Shown: piece by piece, positions 26,715 to 36,263 of the stretch
Numbering within the stretch: the first letter of the stretch is position 1
Layout of the letters: the number at the start of each line of letters is the position of its first letter
Assembly (NCBI GenBank): GCA_963843465.1
Contig: CAWJKP010000001.1
Location: 1,736,001 to 1,800,000 of the forward strand
Direction: 5' to 3'
DNA: 64,000 nucleotides
From: CAWJKP01 sp963843465
GTDB lineage: Bacteria > Planctomycetota > Planctomycetia > Pirellulales > Thermoguttaceae
Position numbers and translations under genes: made by a program
Notes under the pieces: model-generated
Seen by the model: only the letters and a program-made list of their open reading frames with translations
Told to the model about the DNA's origin: nothing
The model's database searches: none

Positions 26715-28884
26715 TTACGGGCTCGCCGGCGGGGCGTCCTGGTCTTCTTCCGGCGCGTCCTTGCCCGACTCGGCCGCCGCGCCCCCGCCGGACTGGCCGG
26801 AAGGGTCTTTGACGTTGAGATAGAGGATCTCGATGACCAATTCGCGTTCCTGGTCGGCGGTCTTCTCGCTGCCGGTCTTGGTCGCGGGCCGCTGCGCGGC
26901 AACCGCGGGCCGCTGCGCGGCAACCGCGGGACCCAGGGCGGCAGCCGCGGCATCCTTGGGCAAGGTAATCAACAGGTCGAAGGAGGTCTTGCGGTCCGTG
27001 TGCTGGACCGTGTGGAAACTCTCCAGGTAGAGACCGTCGGGCAGCGGGCAAGCCGCGCCGGCCGCGAACTTGCGGTGATAATAGCCCTCCAAGGCATGCA
27101 GCTTCCCCCGCTCTTCGATGCGGACGTAGTGGATCGTCATCGGGTCGAGCGGCAGACCGGCCAGTTTGTCCTTATTCGACAGCCCGTCGGGCCAGTCGAG
27201 AATGGTATTCGGCCACCACGTGCTTGTCCGCGTGCAGCTCGATGGGCCGCTTGGCCGCCGCGTCGTGGAAATCGACGCGCTGGCCGGCCTTTTTCCCCGC
27301 TGCGATCCTGGCCCTCAGAGCCGCTTCGAACCGATGGCAGATCGCCCGGGCGAGGCTGCCGCAGGTCATCATCCACTCTTCCTCGGAGAGATGCTTGGAG
27401 ACCTTCACGGCCGGGACGCCGGGCCGCGACGGGGTGCCCGGTCGGGTCCGCGGTTCAGCCGCGGGCGTCCGGGCGGCGCCGGCCACGTGGCTGGGCGGCG
27501 GCGCCTTGATCGGCAGCGATTTGAGGACGGCCAGCAATCCCGGGTCGCAGAACACGCGGTCGATCAAGCCGGCCGCCTCCAACGCCTTGGACCCTTCCTC
27601 GCAATGCCGGCGGAGGGCCTTGTACAGCGCGGCCCGCATGGCGTCGGTGGGAATCGTGCCGGCCAACACCACTATCGGCGCCCCCGTCTCCAGCGAGGAG
27701 AGGTCCGCAAGTTGGCCCGTCATGATCCGGGTGAACTCCGGGCCCCAGAACTGTTTGACCAGCCGATAGGGCAGATCGGGATCGTCCCCGGCCTTCGAGG
27801 GCCCGCCCGGGAACCTGCCGGCAACCATCGGCACCGACGGCCTGTTCCAGGTCGGCTGCGAGCCGGACTTGTCGCCCAAGTCGTCCGGCGACATCCTCAT
27901 GACCCGCGCCAGGGCCTCGGAGCTGTACCCTTGGAAGTACCCCAACAAGGATGCCTTGACGGGATTGGCGGTCGCCTCGTTCTGGTAAAGCAGGAACTGG
28001 GCCGGGACGTTGGCCGGGTCCTGCATTTGGAGCACTTTCAACAGCGTCTCCTGCTGCTCCTGCGGCGTCGTGGGTTCCAGGGCGAACGCGGCCAACTTCA
28101 ATCGCAGTTCCGCGGAAGCCGCGGGCAAAACGACCGTGTAGGCCCTCTTCTGCAACTCGTCGGCCGCCAACGCTCCAGCAACCGCCGGCCGCTGCTCGCC
28201 CCGGGCAGTGAGCACGCGATAGAGGACCTCATCGCTCTGGTGAGAAGGGTTCTTGGCCAGGGCTTCCAGGGCCGCTTCGGCCGCTTGCTTGCCATCGCTG
28301 GTGGGCATCTCTCCGGCGACGAGATCCTCCAGGCACTTGCTGGCGACCGGGCTGCCCAGTACGGCCAGCGCATCGATCTCGGCCTTCAGCAGGGCGCTGT
28401 TGACGTTCACCGGCGAGGCCGGCCGCGGCGCCACGGCCGGACCGCCCGGCCTGCCGGCCGGCGCCGCGGGCGGCGGCTCCGGCTTGAGCAGATTGGCCAC
28501 CAACTGTGCCGCGGCGTCCGCCCTCGGGCTGCCGGCGAATCGCTTGGCCATGTCGGCCAGGGCCTCGGGAAGCTTGGGATGATTCTCGGCCTTCGCTCGA
28601 TAGTAGTCGGGGGCTCTCCACTCGGACACGTCCTCGGGCAAGGGCGGCTTCTTCTCCGCCGGCTTCTCCGCGGGCTTGGGCGCCGCCTTGACCGGCCCCT
28701 TGGGTTTCTGGTTGGCCGGCGTCGGCACGGGCTTCACCGGCGGTGCCGGCGCAGGCCGCATAGGCGCCGGCGCGACGAAAACCGCTTGATTCGGCTTCTT
28801 GTCGCCTCCGCAGGCCGGCAAAAGAAGAACCGCTCCCGCCACGATCGCCAGCCGGCCGACTGTTGCACTACAAGTTGCGGTCAC
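26715..28884 (-). CDS. Large Pro/Ala-rich lipoprotein, frameshifted
   Basis: A predicted lipoprotein of about 723 codons. GTG 28884 is chosen because GAGGAG lies six bases upstream; it starts a signal peptide with lipobox LLPAC. A long Pro/Ala/Lys linker follows (about residues 25-80), then a helical region (ALADMAKRFAGSPRADAAAQLVANLL) suggestive of TPR- or HEAT-like repeats. The main frame ends at 27172; one extra base near 27203 moves the true ending (ILDWPDGLSNKDKLAGLPLDPMTIHYVRIEERGK onward, stop 26715) to another frame. The tail has a duplicated PAVAAQR segment. No named domain is recognised. Confidence 0.75.
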
Positions 28885-29113
28885 GCGATGACTCCTCGGA
28901 AAAGCCGACACGAGAGAACCACTGCGGCCATTCTAATCTACTTTTCCATCGCCGCAAATCTCGGCCCGCTCTTCATGGGTACCCGCTTACGCTTTCCCGG
29001 GGGGCTGTTTTTCCGCGTGAACATAGACCCCCGGCGAGACTTGCCTGGGGCATCCGTCGCGGTAATGATAAGAGAAGTTTCGAGGTCCTTGTTTTTTCGA
29101 AGGAGGAGGTTCC

Positions 29114-29701
29114 ATGATCCGCACGGGGAGACTTGCAGCGATGGCGGGAGCGATGGCCGCGGTGTTGACCGCCGGGATTGCCTATGGGGATTTGAAGCTG
29201 GGCGACCAGGCCCCGAAATGGTCGGGCCTGAGCGGGACGGACGATGTCGAGCACGGCCTCTCCGACTACGCCCGCGCCAAGGTGTTGGTGGTGGTCTTCA
29301 CCTGCAACAACTGCCCGGTGGCCCAGGCCTACCAGGACCGCCTCATCGCCCTGGAGAAGGACTACCAGCAAAAGGGCGTGCAGGTCGTGGCGATCAACGT
29401 CAACAAGGGCGAAACGCTGGACGGGATGAAAGAGCGGGCCAAGGAGAAGGGCTACAATTTCCCTTACCTCAACGACCCCACGCAGAAGTCGGCCCACGCC
29501 TATGGCGCGACGAACACCCCGCACGTTTTCGTCTTCAATAAGGACCGCAAGTTGGTCTACCTGGGCGGGATCGACGATAATCAGACCGAGTCCAAAGTCA
29601 AGCACGCTTATCTCCGCCAGGCCTTGGACGCCATCCTCGCCGGCAAGGCGCCCGCCAAGCAGCAGACGGCGCACCCGGGCTGCGGGATCAAGTGGAAGTA
29701 A
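29114..29701 (+). CDS. Secreted thioredoxin-fold redoxin
   Basis: A 195-residue AhpC/TSA-redoxin-type protein with signal peptide (AMAGAMAAVLTAGIAYG). The active site CNNCPVAQAYQDRL carries a CxxC pair at about residue 72, and NTPHVFVFNKDRKLVYLGGIDDNQ is the cis-Pro region. This form is widespread in planctomycetes and is presumed to act as a periplasmic disulfide reductase or peroxidase. GGAGGAGG precedes the ATG. Divergent from the lipoprotein gene. Confidence 0.9.
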   Translation: MIRTGRLAAMAGAMAAVLTAGIAYGDLKLGDQAPKWSGLSGTDDVEHGLSDYARAKVLVVVFTCNNCPVAQAYQDRLIALEKDYQQKGVQVVAINVNKGETLDGMKERAKEKGYNFPYLNDPTQKSAHAYGATNTPHVFVFNKDRKLVYLGGIDDNQTESKVKHAYLRQALDAILAGKAPAKQQTAHPGCGIKWK

Positions 29702-29702
29702 C

Positions 29703-29932
29703 GCGTACTCCTCTCGCTCCGCGAGAGGGATAACGTCACGCGGAGCGTGACGGGTACGGAAAAGCGGTAGGGTGGGACAAGGCCGCCGTGGCGGCCGCCG
29801 GCCCACCGGCAGTGGCCAGCGGTCAGTGGCCAGAAATCGCAACGCCCTCCATTTCTAGCCACTGACCGCCGACCACTAACCACTCTGGCTTGGTGGGCCG
29901 GCGCTCGCTTCCGCGAGCTTGTCCCACCCTAC
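29703..29932. repeat. GTAC-headed REP pair followed by long GTAG-headed pair
   Basis: 29704-29760 is a GTACTCCTCTCGCTCCGCG / GTACCCGTCACGCTCCGCG inverted pair. 29768-29932 is a GTAGGGTGGGAC pair whose spacer holds an inverted GTGGCCAGCGGTCAGTGG repeat. They fill most of the 347-bp gap before the oxidoreductase gene; nothing else is seen. Confidence 0.87.
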
Positions 29933-30048
29933 CATTACGGCGGCTCCCTCTGGCGGAACGCAGGGGCGTGGATTATCCTCGTGCTAGTGTGCCGTCAATC
30001 ATCCTTTGACACGTCCCCCCACTAACACCCGCCATCAGGAGTCGCGCC

Positions 30049-31290
30049 ATGACCGACAAGACGAGTTCCCACGCCAAGCAGTCCGAGGGCTTCAGCCGCC
30101 GGGGGTTCCTGGCCGGCTCTGCCGCGCTCGGGCTGGGACTGACCATCGTCAAGCCGGAGCTGGTCGCCGGAACGGAAGCGAACTCGAAAATCAGCTTGGG
30201 ACTGGTCGGTTGCGGCGGACGCGGCAATTGGATCGCCAATCTCTTCCAGCAACATGGCGGCTACCAGTTCGTCGGCACGGCCGATTACTTTCCCGAGCGC
30301 GCCGCTGCCGCCGCCGCCCGGCTCAAGGCCCCGGCGGCACGGGCGTTCAGCAGGCTTTCGGGCTGCCACAAGCTGCTGGAGACCCGGCCGGACGCAATCG
30401 TGATCGAGAGCCCGCCCTTCTTCCACGCCGAGCAGGCCCTGGCCGGCGTCGAGGCCGGCGTCCATGTTTACTGCGCCAAGCCGATCGCCGTCGACGTGCC
30501 CGGCTGCCAGACGATGGCCGAGGCGGGCCGCAAGGGGACCGAGACCAAACGCGTGGTGCTGATCGACTTCCAGACCCGGGCCAGCGAGTTCTACCAGGAG
30601 GCCGTCCGCCGCGTCCACGCCGGCGACATCGGTCCGCTGGTATCCGGCGAGGCGGTCTACTATTGCGGCGGGACTTGGGGCGGCTCGGACTCCCTGGCCG
30701 CCGATCCGCACAACCCTGAGGCCCGTCTGCGGGCCTGGGGCCTGGACCGCGTGCTTTCCGGCGACATCATTACCGAGCAGAACATCCACGCCCTGGACGT
30801 GGCCACCTGGATCGTCGATCAGGCCCCGCTCAAGGCCGTGGGCAACTGCAGCCGCAAAGGCCGCAGCGACCCGGGCGACTGCAACGGCAGTTTCGCCGTG
30901 ATCTACACCTTCCCCGACGACGTGCTCGTGAGTTTCGCCTCGAAACAGTACGGTGCCGGCTACGACGACATCGGCAACCGCATGTATGGCCCGCGGGGGA
31001 CCATCGACGCCCATTACTTCGGCACGGTTCTGATCCACGGCGAGAAGTCCTACAAGGGCGGCCGGCTGGGCAACCTCTACACCGACGGCGTAGTCGTCAA
31101 CATTGCCGGCTTCCACACGGCGATCGCCAAGGGCGACTGTTCCAACCCAACCGTGCCCCCGAGCGTGCGGAGCAATCTGACCACGATCCTCGGCCGCACG
31201 GCGGCCTACAAGAAGGCCGAAGTGACCTGGGACGAGATGCTCAAGACGGCCGAGAAGTTGGATTTCCCCACCGCTCGGCTCAAGTCGTAG
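30049..31290 (+). CDS. Gfo/Idh/MocA family oxidoreductase, Tat-exported
   Basis: A 413-residue NAD(P)-dependent dehydrogenase of the Gfo/Idh/MocA family. The leader FSRRGFLAGSAALGLGLTIV is a twin-arginine signal. The Rossmann motif is ISLGLVGCGGRGNW and the substrate-site EKP-type motif appears as YCAKPIAVD. A conserved dehydrogenase segment DIITEQNIHALDVATWIV supplies the His. Such exported copies, common in planctomycetes, probably act on sugars or inositols. AGGAG precedes the ATG by seven bases. Confidence 0.92.
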   Translation: MTDKTSSHAKQSEGFSRRGFLAGSAALGLGLTIVKPELVAGTEANSKISLGLVGCGGRGNWIANLFQQHGGYQFVGTADYFPERAAAAAARLKAPAARAFSRLSGCHKLLETRPDAIVIESPPFFHAEQALAGVEAGVHVYCAKPIAVDVPGCQTMAEAGRKGTETKRVVLIDFQTRASEFYQEAVRRVHAGDIGPLVSGEAVYYCGGTWGGSDSLAADPHNPEARLRAWGLDRVLSGDIITEQNIHALDVATWIVDQAPLKAVGNCSRKGRSDPGDCNGSFAVIYTFPDDVLVSFASKQYGAGYDDIGNRMYGPRGTIDAHYFGTVLIHGEKSYKGGRLGNLYTDGVVVNIAGFHTAIAKGDCSNPTVPPSVRSNLTTILGRTAAYKKAEVTWDEMLKTAEKLDFPTARLKS

Positions 31291-31344
31291 ATCCTGCCCG
31301 CCGGGCCGCCGGGATTTGGTCGCCAGAACTGCCGTTCGTTTGGT

Positions 31345-31908
31345 TCAAGGCCGAACAAGAGCCGCGCCCCAGTGATAGGGCGGGAACTCAATCGGCTCGG
31401 CCGAGCGAAATCCGATCCGCTCTGCCCACCGTCGACAATCGTCGGGACGCGGGCGGATGCCCATCGACGGGCCGCGCGGGGTGGCGGGATCGTAATTCCA
31501 GTGAATGATTCCCAGCTTGCCGCCTGGCGCGACCACGCGCCACGCTTCGCACAACAGCGCCTCGGGGCGCTCGGCATGGAGAATGTTGAACAGCATGGCA
31601 TAGTCAACGCTCCCATCCGGCAGTCCGGTCCCGTCGGCAAAAAAGTCTCGCAGATACGTCCGCACGTTTTCCAGCCCCAACGCTTCCGCCTTGGCTTGGG
31701 TAACCGCCACCATTTCCGGTTCGATGTCCAAGGCATGGACCGTGCCGCAGGTGAGTTGCGCGGCCGGAATGGTGAACGTGCCATATCCACAACCAAAGTC
31801 AACCACGTTGCCCGACGTGGGCAGCCCCAGCCTGCGCAAGACTTCAGCCGGGGTGAAGAAGGCGGCCCACATACTTTCTTCCGGCATACCGCTCTCACGG
31901 GCTTTCAT
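31345..31908 (-). CDS. Class I SAM-dependent methyltransferase
   Basis: A 187-residue Methyltransf_11/25-type enzyme. The SAM-binding motif is VVDFGCGYGTFTIPAA, the acidic loop is HALDIEPEMV and the substrate-side motif is DYAMLFNILHAERP. The ATG at 31908 overlaps the stop of the nucleoside phosphorylase remnant (ATGA), so it is the third gene of an arsR-led operon. In related clusters this pairing is seen next to metal or metalloid regulators, but the substrate here is unknown. Confidence 0.88.
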   Translation of the reverse strand: MKARESGMPEESMWAAFFTPAEVLRRLGLPTSGNVVDFGCGYGTFTIPAAQLTCGTVHALDIEPEMVAVTQAKAEALGLENVRTYLRDFFADGTGLPDGSVDYAMLFNILHAERPEALLCEAWRVVAPGGKLGIIHWNYDPATPRGPSMGIRPRPDDCRRWAERIGFRSAEPIEFPPYHWGAALVRP

Positions 31909-32247
31909 AGCGCCTCTTTGAACGTTGCCAGGCAACACGCAAGAACTCTGTCGTGGATGTCGCCCGGCCCTTTGTGAAAGTCGTTCTCGGCGGTTGCAAA
32001 GGCGTTGGTGACGTGAAGCAATGACGCAATCTCCGCCTTGCGCACCCGCGCCAACGCCATCAGCGCGGCCGCCTCCATTTCTACGGTGAGGATGCCTTCA
32101 TCGCGGTGTTGTTCGATTTGTCCCTGTGTTTCCCGGTAGGGGGCGTCCGTGCCCTTTGCCCTTCATGGCTGCCGCCCGCTCCAAGAGGTTTTCGGGCCGG
32201 AACAAGGCGGGGTCCTGGGTGGGGTGGTCTAGGATCGGCGCCGCCAT
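31905..32247 (-). pseudogene. Nucleoside phosphorylase remnant, internally deleted
   Basis: From ATG 32247 the first 30 residues read MAAPILDHPTQDPALFRPENLLERA, the normal start of a uridine/purine phosphorylase-like protein. The last 60 codons, in another frame, give EGILTVEMEAAALMALARVRK and SLLHVTNAF, the conserved C-terminal catalytic part. About 200 central residues are missing at a junction near 32110-32150. It starts five bases after the arsR stop and ends overlapping the methyltransferase start, so operon structure is preserved around a gutted gene. Confidence 0.82.
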
Positions 32248-32252
32248 GATGC

Positions 32253-32603
32253 TCACCTGACGCACATGGTAGCCGCAAGCGTGCGCTGCGCCGCACGGCG
32301 CACCGTCGCCTTCGAACGCAACACAACCGGGAAATCCTTCTCGATCAGCAGCCGAAGTGCCTTGACGAGATCGGGCCGAGCGATGTAGTAGCAGCGGAGT
32401 TTTCCATCTTCGTGGTAGTCAACGATTCGTTCATGCCGAAGAGCGGTCAAGTGTTGGGAGACGTTCGTTTGTCGCACCTCCAGGAGCTCCTGAATGTCCG
32501 TCACGCATTTCGGCCCTGCCGCCAGTTCCAAGAGGATTGCCAAGCGAACCGGGTGTCCCAAGACCCGGAGAAGGGCCGCCTTCTCGCGCAAGTCGGATTG
32601 CAT
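32253..32603 (-). CDS. ArsR/SmtB family transcriptional repressor
   Basis: A 116-residue winged-helix repressor. KAALLRVLGHPVRLAILLELAAGPKCVTDIQELLEVRQTNVSQHLTALRHERIVDY is a textbook ArsR helix-turn-helix. The sensor motif ELCVC is replaced by GPKCVTD, with a single Cys. ATG 32603 is the likely start; 32627 is an alternative. It heads an operon with the phosphorylase remnant and a methyltransferase, and probably represses it through the palindrome at 32633-32646. Confidence 0.9.
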   Translation of the reverse strand: MQSDLREKAALLRVLGHPVRLAILLELAAGPKCVTDIQELLEVRQTNVSQHLTALRHERIVDYHEDGKLRCYYIARPDLVKALRLLIEKDFPVVLRSKATVRRAAQRTLAATMCVR

Positions 32604-32632
32604 TTCTCTCTGCCTAAGGATTAACATATTCT

Positions 32633-32646
32633 GATATTCTAATATC
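32633..32646. promoter_or_regulatory. ArsR-type operator palindrome
   Basis: GATATTCTAATATC is a perfect 6-2-6 inverted repeat 30 bases upstream of the arsR ATG. A neighbouring CATATT half-site makes an extended AT-rich operator. Position and symmetry fit autorepression. Confidence 0.55.
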
Positions 32647-32846
32647 ATGTTACACGAAGAAAGTCCCGGAGACAAGTGGGAGCCGCCTGCTCGCATGCGG
32701 CAAGGCCAATTAGACGGCACAAACAACTGGACAATAAGGACTTACGGCGGGACTTCTGAGCAGAGGCGCCGGCGTCCAGGATTTCGCGCTTGGCCCGGTG
32801 AGGTTTCCCCGCTACAATCCGCCGACCTTTCTTGGGAGCGAGGCGG

Positions 32847-33816
32847 ATGTCACACCCCACCACATCGCCGGGAGGCCGCCCGCGGCTGATCGTCACGGGC
32901 GTCGAGGGCACTCTGGGCGCCAACCTGGCCCTTGCGCTGTCCGAACGGTTCTCGGTGCTGGGCTTGTACCACCGCCGGGCGATCTCGCTGGACGGCTGCC
33001 GAACGGCCCCTTGGCGGCCGGACGAGCCGGCGGACTGGAAGGCGACGATCTGCCGGGAGTCGCCCCGCTGGATCATCCATTGCGGCCCCTTGGCGCGGAA
33101 TAGTTGGGAGGTCTTGGCGGAGATCCCCGACGGGGCCCGCGAGGGCCGGTTTTGGGTTGCACTGGCCCGGCTGGCGGCCAGGTTGGAGGCCGAACTCACC
33201 GTGCTCGCCACCGATGCGGTCTTCGCCGGCCCGCGGATGTTCCATGCCGAGGATTCGCCCGCTGCCAGCCGTCGCCCGCTGGGCCGGGCGGCGATCGAGG
33301 CGGAGCGGTTCCTGGGGCGTTCACCCCAAGTCCTGCTGGCGCGGACCCACGCCTACGGTTGGAGTCCGCCGGGCGAGGAGGCCGGACTGGTCGAGCGGAT
33401 TTGGACGTCGCTTGTGGGCGGCGGCCGTGAACCGCTGGAGATCGACCGCCACGCCACGCCGATCCTGGCTGCCGACCTGGCCGAGCTGCTCGTGGAAGCC
33501 TATCGCCGCCGGTTGACGGGCCTGTACCACGTGGCCGGCGCCGAGCGGATCACGCCGCAGCAATTCGCGCGGCAGTTGGCGCGGGCTTTCGGTCTTCCGG
33601 CCGGTCGTCCGGCTGCGGAGGCCGAGGCGCCGGCAGGGGAAGCGGGCCCGCTGCGACGAGACGTCGCTGGTGACGCGGCGCGCCCGCCAAGCGCTGGGCC
33701 GTCCCCTGCCCATGCTCCGTGAAGGGCTCGATCGCCTGGTCCAGCAGGCCCGCAACGGCTACCGCAGCCGCCTTCGGGCCCGCGGTGAGCTTCCTCCCTT
33801 GGGGCGCGCCGCGTAG
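32847..33816 (+). CDS. Sugar-nucleotide reductase (RmlD-like SDR), frameshifted
   Basis: NAD(P)-binding protein of the RmlD/extended SDR group. RLIVTGVEGTLGANLALAL is the Rossmann start, ATDAVFAGPRMFHAEDSP the active-site region and GLYHVAGAERITPQQFARQLARAFGLP the C-terminal region. After about 33610 the frame must shift by one base to give the family-typical ending DETSLVTRRARQALGRPLPMLREGL with stop at 33816. The YxxxK catalytic pair is not evident, so reductase activity is uncertain. It ends eight bases from the convergent response regulator gene. Confidence 0.78.
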
Positions 33817-33824
33817 GGGCCTTC

Positions 33825-34742
33825 TCAATACTCCTCGTTGCCCGGCGGACGGGCGGAGAGGTCGCGAAGCTTGACGAGCGTCACGCAATTGCCGGCCTCG
33901 TTGTAGTTCACCTCGTCCATGAAGGTCCGCATCAAGAGCACGCCCCGCCCGGTGACTTTCTCCAGGTTGGCCGGGTCGGTGGGGTCGGGCAGGGAAGAGG
34001 GATCGAACCCGGGGCCCTCGTCGCGGATGGCGAACACGCCGCGGTCGCGGCTCATCCTGGCGGTGATGTGGATCCGCCGATCGCGGTAGGGCGACTCCCG
34101 GCCCCGCGCCTTGACCAGGTCCCAATAGGCCCTCTCGTCCTGCTCCCGCAGCTCGGAGCCGATTTGCAGGTTGCCGTGATACAGCGCGTTGGTGAGGGCC
34201 TCTCCCAGAGCCACGCCCAGGCGGGTCTGCTCCGTGGCGTCGCACAGTCCGATGTGCGTGCAGTCCTCCTGCACATAGGTCACCAACGGGCCGATCAGCC
34301 CGGGGTCGTTCTCCAGCACGAAGGTCGACTCGCTTTGGGTCATGCTGCCCATCAGACGGATATGGCTCCGCCGACGCCAGGAGATCGCCAGCACGTTGTG
34401 CACCGTGTCCAACAGCCGCTGGGCGAGGATCCGCTTGGGGACGTAGCTCGCCGCCCCGGCCTCCAGGGCCTGCACGGCCAATTCCTCGCTTCCCTTGGAA
34501 GTCATCAGGATCACGGGCACCAGGTGAAAGCGGCGGCGAACGGCGGAGACCAACGACAGCCCGTCCATCTCCGGCATGATCAGGTCAGTGACCACCAGGT
34601 CGGGAATCCCCGTTTCCATCTTCGCCAGGCCGTCGACGCCGTTGACGGCGAAATCCACCTTGATACTTGCGTCTTTGCCCAGCAGGCCGCCGACGAACTG
34701 GCGGTCGACCGCCGAATCGTCGACGACGAGAATGGTCGCCAT
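33825..34742 (-). CDS. Receiver domain fused to RsbW-like anti-sigma kinase
   Basis: The 305-residue protein has a CheY-like receiver (residues 1-125; acidic pair VVDDS, phospho-Asp in VVTDLIMPEMDG, Lys in YVPKRI). A HATPase_c domain of the RsbW/SpoIIAB type follows (residues 150-295; N-box GEALTNALYHGN, G1 DEGPGFDP, G2 GRGVLLMRTFMDEV). Phosphorylation probably switches the kinase/anti-sigma part, linking a two-component input to partner switching. No sensor kinase or anti-anti-sigma gene is adjacent. Architecture is clear; the pathway is inference. Confidence 0.9.
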   Translation of the reverse strand: MATILVVDDSAVDRQFVGGLLGKDASIKVDFAVNGVDGLAKMETGIPDLVVTDLIMPEMDGLSLVSAVRRRFHLVPVILMTSKGSEELAVQALEAGAASYVPKRILAQRLLDTVHNVLAISWRRRSHIRLMGSMTQSESTFVLENDPGLIGPLVTYVQEDCTHIGLCDATEQTRLGVALGEALTNALYHGNLQIGSELREQDERAYWDLVKARGRESPYRDRRIHITARMSRDRGVFAIRDEGPGFDPSSLPDPTDPANLEKVTGRGVLLMRTFMDEVNYNEAGNCVTLVKLRDLSARPPGNEEY

Positions 34743-34809
34743 GGTCGCTTTCCTCTACCGCTGCCTGGCCGAATGCCGAGCGAGAATGCCGCGGACCGGA
34801 GCCGCCCGA

Positions 34810-34995
34810 AGTTCGTAGTGCCGGCTTTAGGACCGGCGAATCAACATCTGTCGGATTGTCGCCTTTCGCTCCGCGAAAGCCGCGCTGTTTCGCGGAGCGA
34901 AAGGCGACATTTGTTTCTGCGCCGGTCCTTAGCCAGTAATCCGCGGAAGACCGCCTCAAGTCGGGACCACGAACGGTGCATTTCCGGCCGCACGC
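34810..34995. repeat. Nested palindromic elements
   Basis: An outer GTAGTGCCGGCTTTAGGACC arm at 34817 pairs with CGCCGGTCCTTAGCC at about 34922. Between them lies a second palindrome (about 34855-34913) with CTCCGCGAAAGCCGCG, matching 4053-4092 in the permease. The distal end GCATTTCCGGCCGCACGCAG resembles the end of the 13163-13273 element. The rest of the 484-bp gap holds the terminator and REP pair listed separately. Confidence 0.75.
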
Positions 34996-35071
34996 AGTAT
35001 ATTCTACCGTCCCCACCCGCTGGTGGACAACGCTTTCGACGCGGCCGCGAGTTTTCTGCAAATGCACAACG

Positions 35072-35111
35072 AAAAAGGCCGGGCCGCCGCGACCATCGCG
35101 GTTGCCCGGCC
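35072..35111 (-). terminator. Rho-independent terminator of the BlaI/M56 operon
   Basis: On the minus strand a GC-rich stem (arms GGCCGGGC and GCCCGGCC with an inner CCGCGA/TCGCGG stem) is followed by TTTTTC. It lies about 115 bp after the last gene of the minus-strand operon. Confidence 0.7.
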
Positions 35112-35136
35112 TAAGCCATTTTCTCGGTCCGCCGTA

Positions 35137-35193
35137 CTCGTCACGCTCCGCGTGACGCCATCCCTCTCGCGGAGCGAGAGGAGTACGGGGAAA
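35137..35193. repeat. GTAC-headed REP pair
   Basis: GTACTCGTCACGCTCCGCG and, on the other strand, GTACTCCTCTCGCTCCGCG. It separates the coiled-coil gene from its terminator. Confidence 0.87.
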
Positions 35194-35226
35194 TGCGGAA
35201 GTTGCTTTCTCAGCCGAGTCTTGCCT

Positions 35227-36263
35227 CTACCGCCGGGGAGCCGCCTCATGCTCGCTGTTTTGCTCGTGCGTCGTGAGGTGCTTGAGCATTTCCCGCATCT
35301 CGTTGAGCTGCTGGTGCAAGGATTGGACCTCGCCACGGAGCTGTTGCACGTCTTGCTGCAGGTCGCCGGAAGGCCGAGCAGAGCCCGCGCCGGCCGCCAA
35401 GCTGGACCCGCGCGCTTGTACGGCCGCCCGGTAGTCGCGGTCCGCACGTTCCCGCTCACGGCCCGGCGGAGGCTGCTGGGCCTGGCGCTCTTGAAGCCTA
35501 CGGCGCAACTCACCTTCCAGCGCGTCGGCCGGCTCGTTCATGCCCGCGGCGCGGAGGTTCTCGATCGCCGCGTGGAGGTGCTGGAGGCGACTCTCCGCAT
35601 CCTCGCGGCCCTCGCCGCCGGGGCCCCGGCCCGCACGTCCCATAGCGTCCACGACGTGGCGGATGTCCTGCGATGCCTTTTCCAGCGACTCGCTCAACGC
35701 CTGGCCGCCGAACTGCCGGGCGTTGGCCTTGGCCGCCTGCATGGCACGGGCGAGCCGTTCCAGTTGCGGCCTTTCGGAGACCATTGCCGGCGGCGGCACG
35801 GGAAGTTGGTCGATCTTGGCCGCCAACTCGCGTAGCGACGTGAACAGCTTCTTGGCTTGCTCCTTCGTCGCCCGATTTCAGTTCCACGATCTTCCGCAAG
35901 ATCGATTCGGCCTCCTGCTGGAGGGCTCGCCGCTTCTCCAGCCGCTCGACGAGCTCCGGCGGGAGCTGGCGGCCTTCCGGCTCGCTTCGGCGGGTCTCGG
36001 ACTGGCGACGCTCACCGCCGCGGGACGTGGCCTCGCGACGTTCACCGCCGCGGGATTCGGCCGCACTACGCTCGCCGCGAGCCTCGGGCGCCGCGGGCGG
36101 TTGCTCGCGCTAGCGAGGGCGCGCGGCCTTCCTTGTGCTCGGCCTGCGTGCCTTCCGCCTTGGGCTGGTCGTCAGCCTTGACGGGCGGTGCGGCCGTGGT
36201 CCAGAAGGCCATCACCAACGCGGCGGCCAGCGAGTGCCGCCAGGAATGACTCAGTACGTGCAT
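35227..36263 (-). CDS. Secreted coiled-coil protein of the BlaI/M56 operon, doubly frameshifted
   Basis: ATG 36263 has AAGGAG nine bases upstream and opens a signal peptide (SLAAALVMAFWTTAAPPVKADD). After an extra base near 36110 the next frame gives Arg/Glu-rich repeats (SRGGERREAT, SRGGERRQSE) and LPPELVERLEKRRALQQEAESILRKIVELK. After another extra base near 35870 the third frame gives KEQAKKLFTSLRELAAKIDQLPVP and a long coiled coil ending at 35227 (LQQDVQQLRGEVQSLHQQLNEMREML). No known domain. Its place after BlaI/M56 suggests it is under the same repressor. Confidence 0.65.
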
